A stretch of DNA of 64,000 nucleotides, taken from NCBI RefSeq assembly GCF_020283565.1, contig NC_060063.1:49374856-49438855 (forward strand), in the 5' to 3' direction. The position numbers and the translations under genes were made by a program. Shown one piece after another: positions 57,022-64,000 of this stretch. The notes beneath the pieces are model-generated. The model worked only from the letters and a program-made list of their open reading frames with translations, had not been told where the DNA came from and ran no database searches. The stretch's first letter is position 1; each line of letters begins with the position of its first letter. This DNA comes from Trifolium pratense. Lineage: Eukaryota; Streptophyta; Magnoliopsida; Fabales; Fabaceae.

Positions 57022-59246
57022 TTGGGACCACTGTGACTTCCACTTTGTATGACAAGTACATGAAGGTTAGTCGTGACCACGTTTATGGCTTCGAGCCATT
57101 TGACTTCAATCTCTCTTACTTCTGTACACAAAAATTTGCCAAATGGTGGAGTGACTATTTCAACCACAAGCATCTAGGAGATTCGACACTTATCTCGAGG
57201 TTGGAAAGTGGCTTCACTCAAGCTCAGATAAACAGGATTGAAAAGCAAGTTAAAGCTACAGGTCATTTACTTTTGTATATGCATTTTTTGCTTTTGCCAT
57301 ACATTTCTTTTACTGTTTCGATCTAAACTTTGCCTCTGTTTCTTTAGTTACCAAGAAATCAGATGTCGAAACAGTGAAAAAAGTTAAAGAAAGACCTGTG
57401 ACAAAAACTGCAGAAATGGTTGAAGAACCATCTAAGGTAATTTCGAATCAAGACTTTATATTATTTTCTGTTAGTTATTTTTTATTTTACCCTTTCAAAC
57501 TTTCTTTTCCCAGGCACGAAAAAGATCTACCAACACCACCTCCGCTGAAGCTGGCCCCTCGAAGAAGCCAAAACCCAATATCATCATAGTAAGTGAAGAT
57601 GAAGAGGTACAGGTCTTAAACCCATTTCTAAATTACTTTCAACTCTCTTCTTAACAACCATCATCTTATTTCGAATATGCATTGTTTCGATTTCTATTAA
57701 CAGGAAGAAGAAGAAGAACAAAGTTTCCAAAGAAAGAGAAACCAACCCCCTGCTCAAGTCGAAACAAGCATTCCATAAACCACTGACAATCCTACTGATG
57801 AGGAAAAGGAAAGAAAGATAGAAGAAAAGAAAGAAAAGAAGGAAAGAAAAGAGAAGAAGAAGGAAGAAAGAAGGGAAGAAGGATTCAGAGGATCAAACCA
57901 GGGAGAAAAAGAAGAAGAAGAAATCCAAGTCCTCCAGTGATCCTCCTGCAGCAAGTCTTAACCCTTCAGTTTCAAATGAACAACAAAAGACTCCTCCTGA
58001 GATCGAAGTTGCAAGTGATACTCCCATGCCTGATGTTGCCCTCGAAGAACCCAATTCCCCTCTCCAGCAAGAAACTATTCCAGAAGTAAGTTTATTGCCT
58101 TGCACTTCTTTTCTCTTAAACTAGTTAAATTCTGCAAATTTCTCAGATACTCTGCTTTTGTTTCAGGAGAACGAATCAAACAAGACTGGTAGTGATGCCC
58201 TCAAAGATAGTGAGGCTACCATTTCTGAGAAGATCGAACCAGCAACGAATCTAGATCATCCTGACCAACCAAACTCTGCTGAAACTGATGGCAAAACCTC
58301 TCCTTTCAAGGAATGGGGAAAGCCCATTCTTGTAGTCGAAGAAGAAGAAGGAGAAACTTCAGAAGAGGAAGAAGAAGACTTCAATTCTGAAGCTATGAAG
58401 GAAGCAGAGGCTGGGGGATCAGATATTCTTCCAGAAACCTCTACCTCAAAACTATCAGCCAGTCTTGGGCTCCCAGAAGAGGAATTCTTTATCCTTCAAA
58501 GAGATGACCCTGAAGCAGCATTAAAGCTCCTGATTTCAAAGAAAGCTTCTGACCCAGTAAGTTCGAGTGGGCCAAGCAATTCAACTGCTTCAGACTCAGA
58601 AATCAACTCTTCCGTTCGACAAGATTCCCTGATCTCCAAACTCTATACTGACTTCATCAATGGAGACATCCTGGCATCGGTGGAAGAGCATCCTGCTAAT
58701 GCTTTCAAGTATAAGTCTTTCTTGAATAAGCTGCATAATCCTCACACTGACCTTGCAATTCTGGGAATAGTGATTCAACTCGAATCTATCTTGGACCAGT
58801 TTGCCATCACAGTGCAGAACTTGAAGCGCAACTCTCAAAAACTTTCTGGTCAACAAGCTGCTTATGATGCACTTCTTGAAAAGGCAATGGCCTCACAGTC
58901 GAAAGTAGATCAAATGAAGGCTCAAATTCAGCAACCAGTTCAAGAGTGCGTGAACAACATTGCTAAATGGGAAGCAGAAATCCAAAGCTTTCGAACAGAG
59001 ATTGCTGATCGAGAGAAAAGGATTCTTGAGGAGAAAGCTAAACAAGCCAAGATCGAAGAGACAGTTGCTGCCACTACTCAAGAATCTATTCGAAAAGCTG
59101 CAAAGGAAGGGATTTCCCATTTTAGTTATGCTGCAGTGATCAAGGAAGAAATAAAATCTTTGGAGGATGCAATAAAGATTCAGGAAGTCGAAGTTGGTCT
59201 CATTAGGGATCATTACATAGACTTCAAATCTAAATGTGTACCCTAA
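57022..59246 (+). pseudogene. Antisense additional gene of the gypsy element, truncated and broken
   Basis: Exon-like parts 57022-57261, 57348-57436, 57514-57606, 57703-58085 and 58167-59246 have GT-AG borders. The first reads GTTVTSTLYDKYMK and FAKWWSDYFNHKHLGDSTLI, like the end of a plant mobile domain. Then follow basic and acidic runs, and a last exon with about 150 residues of coiled coil (LLEKAMASQSKVDQMKAQIQ, EIADREKRILEEKAKQAKIE). The start is cut off by the LTR at 57021. Exon 4 has a premature TAA (57776-57778, after QVETSIP), and a frame change in the AAG/GAA-rich tract (about 57840-57925) restores KKSKSSSDPPAASLN. The role of such genes is unknown. Two defects plus truncation make it non-functional as read. 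Confidence 0.6.
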
Positions 59247-59381
59247 CTTTTACTTGTCCATTTCTTACTCGAACAATTTATTTTTCTGCGGTTTGTACTT
59301 TTATTTAGTTTGTAACTTCGACAATAGCCTTTAATGGCACTTTATTTTGCTTTATGCCATTTCAAATCCGTTTCGATTATT

Positions 59382-61283
59382 TCACTCTGTGCTTATCTTA
59401 ACTTCTAAAAGCGTTGGTTTATATTTTTTCAAATATTTACCATTGATGTTCAATGTTCGCTTTTCTGAAGTTAATTCCTCAATCTCATATGCACCATTAG
59501 AAAATATTTGTGTTATTTTAAAAGGTCCTTCCCAATTTGGGGACCATTTGCCTAGAATTCTATCTTTTTTATCCATAGGCAAAATCACTTTCCAAACTAA
59601 CTCTCCCACATCGAAAGCTTTAGACTTAACCTTTTTATTGTAAGCCTTGGCTACCCTTTCCTTTTGTCTACTCAAGGTATCAAGTGCCCTTAGCCTTTCT
59701 TCGTCTAAATCAACTAATTCATCAAACATCATATTCCAATAATGGTCCACTGGTAAATCTACTTGTCTTTGAATTCTAATAGACTGTAAGTAGATCTCCA
59801 CTGGTAACACAGCATCATGACCATATGTTAGACGAAACGGGGTAGAATTTGTTGACTCCTTGGGAGAATTTCTACATGCCCATAAAACTTGATTCAAAGT
59901 CTTATTCCAATTTCTTGGCTTTTGAGCAATGTGTTTTCTAATTAACCCAATAATGATCTTATTGGCTGCTTCTACTTGACCATTAGCCTGTGCGTAATAA
60001 GGTGTCGAGGTTAACAATTTAAAACCTGTTTGTTGGGCAAATTCCTGCATCTTTCGACCAGTAAAAACTGAACCTTGGTCAGTTGTGATAGTTTCAGGAA
60101 TTCCAAACCTGTAGATGATGTGGTTTTGGATAAAACTTATCACCTCCTCTTGGTCAACATTTGGCAATGGTACAGCTTCAATCCATTTGGTAAAATAGTC
60201 AATGCCAACTATTATATATCTTTGATTTTTTGATGATGCAGGTTTAATTTCACCAATTAAATCTAAAGCCCAACCCCTAAATGGCCAAGGTTTTATTATC
60301 GAATGTAATTCACTTGCAGGTACATGCTGGATTCCTCCATGTTTTTGGCATTCTTGGCAACCTTTAGCAAAATCTATGCAATTTCTTAACATAGATGGCC
60401 AATACATGCCTTGTCGAACTAGAAGCCATTTCATCTTATGGCCTGATTGGTGAGAACCACAAGCTCCACTATGAACATCAGAAATTGCTAAATATGCTTC
60501 ATTCTCACTAAGGCATTTCAACAGTACTCCTTCGAGGGTCTTTTTAAACAACTCATTACCAATGATCACATAGTTTGACGCTTTATATTTAATATTTCGA
60601 GGAGTACTTCCTATTGGATTTTCTAAGTAATCTGCAATTGGTTTTCTCCAATCACCATCTAATAAATTGTCAATGACAAAAATTTGGAATTCATCATACT
60701 CTAATTCTTTGTTAGGATGATTTATGTCATTTAGTGGCATCTCTGCCCCCTCAAGTTTTGGCATTGACAATTTTGATTGCATTGGCTCATTGAGAATCAA
60801 TTTTTCTTTGATTTCAATTAATTGCCCCAACGTTTCTTTGGACATTTTATAACCTGAAGCAATTTGCGCTAAGTCATTTGCTTCCTGATTTTCAATTCGA
60901 GGGACGTGCTCAATATCAATCGAATCAAAACGCTTTAATAACGCATTTGCTATGACAAAATAACGAATCAAATGCTCTTTAATACATTTGTATTCTCTTG
61001 TCAATTGTTTCAATACTAATTCTGAATCACCCCTTATTTTGACTTCTTTTGCCCCCAGGCTTAGCAATATTTCCAAACCTGTTATTAAAGCTTCATATTC
61101 AGCCTCATTGTTCGAACAACTGCCATTAATTTTATATTTGAACTTAGTAGGAACCTTTTGTGGGGAAATTATCAAAATACCTATGCCAGTACCATGTTGA
61201 TGTCTAGACCCATCAAAATACAAAGTCCATGGTTCAATAGCAACATAAAACCTGAGGCGATTCGATAGCTGAATGATCAACAA
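59382..61283 (-). pseudogene. Gypsy RNase H and integrase (frame separated from RT)
   Basis: From about 61250 down: an RNase H of the additional (archaeal-like) type used by Tat elements ([44 protein letters not shown]), then integrase with a zinc-binding HHCC region ([13 protein letters not shown] ... CQECQKH). The DDE core has Asp in WALDLIGEI, Asp in TTDQGSVF and Glu in [11 protein letters not shown]-terminal [13 protein letters not shown] barrel-like segment closes the protein, without a chromodomain. The catalytic residues seen are intact. The RT frame stops at 61234 and overlaps this frame by 50 bases in another phase, so a frameshift has split pol. Integrase would insert the cDNA copy into chromosomes. 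Confidence 0.8.
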
Positions 61284-62973
61284 TGAAGTCAGCCACTATT
61301 TGGCCTTTAATTGCTCTCAAAGGTTTGTATGAAAGTGAATATTCAGAAAGTGCTAGAGCCCATCTTCCAATTCGACTATGTAAAATTGGTTTTAGTAACA
61401 TATGTTTAACAACGTCGAAATGAGAATACACATAAACATCAATAGGCTTTATATAATGCTTCAATTTCATACAAGAAAAGTACAAACAAAGACAAAGCTT
61501 TTCGATAATACTATATCTAATTTCAACATCATTGAGGACTCTACTTAAATAATAAATGGCTTTCTCTTCACCATTTTCATCCTCTTGAGCTAACATACTA
61601 CCCAGTGTGGTATCAGATGCTGAAATATACAACTTCATAAACTTGTTTCTAATGGGTGGCATCAGAGTTGGAGGATTAGACAAATATTTTTTGAGTTCCT
61701 CGAACGCCTCTTGCTGATCTTGCCCCCAAGTAAAAACATCTTCTTTCTTGAGTCTAAGCAATGGCGAAAAAGCTTGTGCTTTACCACTTAGATTCGAAAT
61801 GAATCTTCTCAGAAAGTTGATTTTTCCCAACAAAGATTGAAGTTGCTTTTTGTTTGTTGGAGGGTTCGTCTCCAAAATAGCCTTTGTCTTGTTTTGATTT
61901 ATTTCAATGCCCTTTTTATGCACCACAAATCCCAGGAAGTCTCCTGCATGTACACAAAAAGCACATTTCAATGGATTCATTTTCAATCCATATTTTCTCA
62001 TTCTTTCGAATGATTTCCTTAAACAAAGCAAGTGATCATCTTGTGATGCTGATTTTACAATGATGTCATCAATATATACTTGCATAAATGTATCTATAAA
62101 ATCATGGAAAATTGAATTCATAGCCCTTTGATATGTGGCTCCAGCATTTTTCAATCCAAAAGGCATTACTACCCATTCATAGGTGCCTAAAGCCCCTGGA
62201 CATCGAAAAGCTGTTTTTGCCACATCTTCCTCAGCAATAAAAATTTGATTATATCCAGAATACCCATCTAACATACTAAGATATTCGAATCCTGTTGCTG
62301 AGTCTATTAGCATTTCTGCCACAGGCATAGAATATTCATCCTTAGGAGTAGCATTATTTAAATCTCTAAAATCTATGCAAATTCTAAGAGAGCCATTTTT
62401 CTTAATGACAGGAACTATATTTGCTAACCATTCGACATACCTGGCAGTTCTGATGAATTTGCTTCGCAGTAGCCTTTCGATTTCCTCTTTGATTTTAGAC
62501 AGGATTTCTGGTGCAAATCTTCTTGGAGATTGTTTGACTGGCTTTTTGTCTGGTCGAATGGGTAATCTGTGTTCGACCAAATTTCTGTCTAAACCTGGCA
62601 TTTCGTTATAATCCCAAGCAAAGCAGTCTTTGAACTCTTTCAGGAGTTCAACCAGTTTCTCACGAAAATCCTTTGGGATATTGGCACTTATGTATGTTGG
62701 CCTTTTTAGTAAGCCATTTCCAATATCTATTTCTTCCAAAGGATCTTGAGCCTGCATCTTTTGACTGGAACTCGAAGGGTCCTTTTCGAATCCTAATGGT
62801 TCTTCATCGTAGATGCAGTCCAATTTTGGAGTCTTTGGCAATAAGTTGCCATTTTCACAATTATTGGCTTCGACAGCCATATTTTCTTGCAACATTGTGG
62901 CTTCTAAAGCCATGTTTATTCTGTTTTCGGCCATATAAGCCGAAATCTTAGCCCAAGGATCGGGCTCAGTCAT
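61234..62973 (-). CDS. Gypsy reverse transcriptase with first RNase H region
   Basis: 579 codons from the ATG at 62973. The RT has [33 protein letters not shown] with catalytic Asp, and the metal-binding YIDDII near residue 335. After the thumb, an RNase H-like part ([33 protein letters not shown]) follows, and the frame ends after [12 protein letters not shown]. The start codon overlaps the gag-pro stop in ATGACTGA, so expression could depend on re-initiation, or the join is a mutation or an unspliced intron border. In intact elements pol is one polyprotein, so the end at 61234 is a frameshift. The earlier in-frame codons to 63039 are overlap with pro. Confidence 0.8.
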   Translation of the reverse strand: MTEPDPWAKISAYMAENRINMALEATMLQENMAVEANNCENGNLLPKTPKLDCIYDEEPLGFEKDPSSSSQKMQAQDPLEEIDIGNGLLKRPTYISANIPKDFREKLVELLKEFKDCFAWDYNEMPGLDRNLVEHRLPIRPDKKPVKQSPRRFAPEILSKIKEEIERLLRSKFIRTARYVEWLANIVPVIKKNGSLRICIDFRDLNNATPKDEYSMPVAEMLIDSATGFEYLSMLDGYSGYNQIFIAEEDVAKTAFRCPGALGTYEWVVMPFGLKNAGATYQRAMNSIFHDFIDTFMQVYIDDIIVKSASQDDHLLCLRKSFERMRKYGLKMNPLKCAFCVHAGDFLGFVVHKKGIEINQNKTKAILETNPPTNKKQLQSLLGKINFLRRFISNLSGKAQAFSPLLRLKKEDVFTWGQDQQEAFEELKKYLSNPPTLMPPIRNKFMKLYISASDTTLGSMLAQEDENGEEKAIYYLSRVLNDVEIRYSIIEKLCLCLYFSCMKLKHYIKPIDVYVYSHFDVVKHMLLKPILHSRIGRWALALSEYSLSYKPLRAIKGQIVADFIVDHSAIESPQVLCCY

Positions 62974-64000
62974 TGTGGAATTCATCGTAATCCCACCCGG
63001 TTGGGCGGATTTTGCCTTCGTCCTCATAAGGACCATCATCTATCTCCTCTCTTTCCCAAATAAATCCATGAGTTGGATCTAATTTGACAGAGTGGTAGAC
63101 ATTATCAGCAGGAGCATAGGCATATCCCTGTTCAGTACATGGCGAAATATTTGCCAATTTTTTATCGAACGAGTGTTTGGTTATGTGGTGTGTCTCAGCC
63201 CTAAAATAACTTTGATCAGCTTCGATATTTTCCACCACACCATCATCTCTCCAAATACTTACCCTCTGATGGAGAGTTGAAGGCACTGCTCCAACGCCAT
63301 GTATCCACTCCCTTCCTAGAAGCAGATTATAATTGGCCTTAGATGCCACAACCAAAAATAGAGTTGGCCTAATAGTGCTGCCAACTGCCACATCGACTTG
63401 AATTGCCCCCAGTGAAAAACCAGTTTCACCTTCGTAATTCGAAAGCACGATGTTGTGAGGGTGCAAGTCAGTAGAGAACTTACCAATTTTATTGATCATA
63501 AATTCAGGCATCAAGTTCACTGCTGCTCCTCCATCAATCAACACTTTGTTGACCCCCACATTATTTACTTTGGCTTGAATGAAAAGAGGCTTTAAATGAT
63601 TTTTCATTCCTTCAGTTGGCCTTTCGAAGTTGGCCATTTGTTCCTCTAAACAGCCATTATTCATCACATAGTAACACATTGGCTTGTGCAAAGCCAATTC
63701 AGACTCATCGAACTCATCCTCCCCTTCTGTTACTTCTGACCAAACGTCATACTCAGCAGGGAGGATCGAAACCACATTCACCAGCACATCAAATTCTGGA
63801 TCTGAGTCAAGTAGATCCTCATCTTCCATATTCTCTCCTTCGAATTCATTTTCAACCTTTTGCTCGCTTTCGGGTTGAGTTAATCTTTCTTTTAAAGGCC
63901 TTCTGGTTGCTTCGACAACTTGTTTTCCTTTGTTGTCTTTAACTTTCTGGGCCTCTTGAATAGAGAGCTTTTGTTGGCGCTGATGCCTGCGCCATTGTGT
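62966..64000 (-). CDS. Gypsy gag-pro C-terminal part (runs off the window)
   Basis: The frame is open from the right edge to TGA at 62966. An acidic linker follows the edge (EDEDLLDSDPEF). The retroviral-type aspartic protease has KVLIDGGAAVNLMPEFM, with Asp-Gly-Gly in place of the usual Asp-Ser/Thr-Gly, as in some Tat-type elements, and a second strand NYNLLLGREWIHG. It ends with an aromatic and acidic tail (WDYDEFHND). It processes the polyprotein in the particle. Gag proper lies beyond 64000. Confidence 0.75.
   Translation of the reverse strand, partial: TQWRRHQRQQKLSIQEAQKVKDNKGKQVVEATRRPLKERLTQPESEQKVENEFEGENMEDEDLLDSDPEFDVLVNVVSILPAEYDVWSEVTEGEDEFDESELALHKPMCYYVMNNGCLEEQMANFERPTEGMKNHLKPLFIQAKVNNVGVNKVLIDGGAAVNLMPEFMINKIGKFSTDLHPHNIVLSNYEGETGFSLGAIQVDVAVGSTIRPTLFLVVASKANYNLLLGREWIHGVGAVPSTLHQRVSIWRDDGVVENIEADQSYFRAETHHITKHSFDKKLANISPCTEQGYAYAPADNVYHSVKLDPTHGFIWEREEIDDGPYEDEGKIRPTGWDYDEFHND

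Larger units (their letters stand above)
57022..64000 (-). mobile_element. Ty3/gypsy element, probably Tat lineage, partial
   Basis: The minus strand carries gag-pro (64000-62966), RT (62973-61234) and RNase H plus integrase (61283-59382), in that order, which is the Ty3/gypsy order. The strand opposite and downstream of pol carries an extra multi-exon gene (57022-59246), a layout described for Tat-lineage elements with antisense additional ORFs. The 5' LTR and gag start lie beyond 64000. The 3' LTR is not identified: left of 57022 is another element's LTR. Confidence 0.75.

Overview
This is nuclear plant DNA: AT-rich intergenic sequence, GT-AG introns, and a dense load of MITEs, SINEs, TRIMs, Mutator-like elements and Ty1/copia and Ty3/gypsy elements. 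The gene complement and repeat style suggest a papilionoid legume of the Medicago/Trifolium type. That assignment is inference from sequence style; no marker gene proves it.

Layout. 1-256 is the last exon of a rhamnose-synthase/epimerase-reductase gene. 1495-15755 is a 14.3 kb Mutator-like element (MULE) with imperfect terminal inverted repeats. It holds a FAR1-type transposase with an intact DDE triad (minus strand), two multi-exon B3-like genes, a ten-exon ULP1-like gene and an inverted, truncated second ULP1-like copy, separated by tandem-repeat arrays. 15.8-19.9 kb is intergenic sequence with MITEs and a SINE. 20-23.1 kb is a MATH-domain gene locus duplicated through a direct/inverted/direct rearrangement, leaving one truncated and one full copy. 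25.5-32.4 kb (minus) is a nine-exon CLC-f-like chloride channel/antiporter that appears to lack one internal membrane segment. 33.2-34.0 kb is a broken MULE-OTU transposase. 34.5-38.8 kb is a copia element with an internally inverted body, bounded by 208-bp LTRs and a perfect 5-bp target duplication. 39.55-41.3 kb is a single-exon F-box/LRR gene. 42.8-47.1 kb is a segmental duplication, one copy of which is interrupted by a solo LTR. 49.6-50.2 kb is a frameshifted WD40-like fragment. 50.85-52.75 kb (minus) is a molybdenum-cofactor-sulfurase-like PLP protein, with a TRIM on each side. 54.7-57.0 kb is a short non-autonomous LTR element with near-identical 855-bp LTRs. 57.0-64.0 kb is a minus-strand Ty3/gypsy element (gag-pro, RT, RNase H/integrase) with a degraded additional gene on the opposite strand; it runs off the right end.

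How parts work together. Only the MULE looks like a gene system. One strand encodes the transposase; the other encodes DNA-binding-like (B3) and ULP1-like proteins whose open frames survive splicing exactly in phase, while the cysteine expected in the protease is serine in both ULP1 copies. With the repeat arrays between the genes this resembles, by analogy only, VANDAL-type MULEs whose accessory proteins counteract silencing by binding motifs in their own element. The ordinary host genes (RHM-like, MATH, CLC-f-like, F-box/LRR, MoCo-sulfurase-like) show no functional link to each other.
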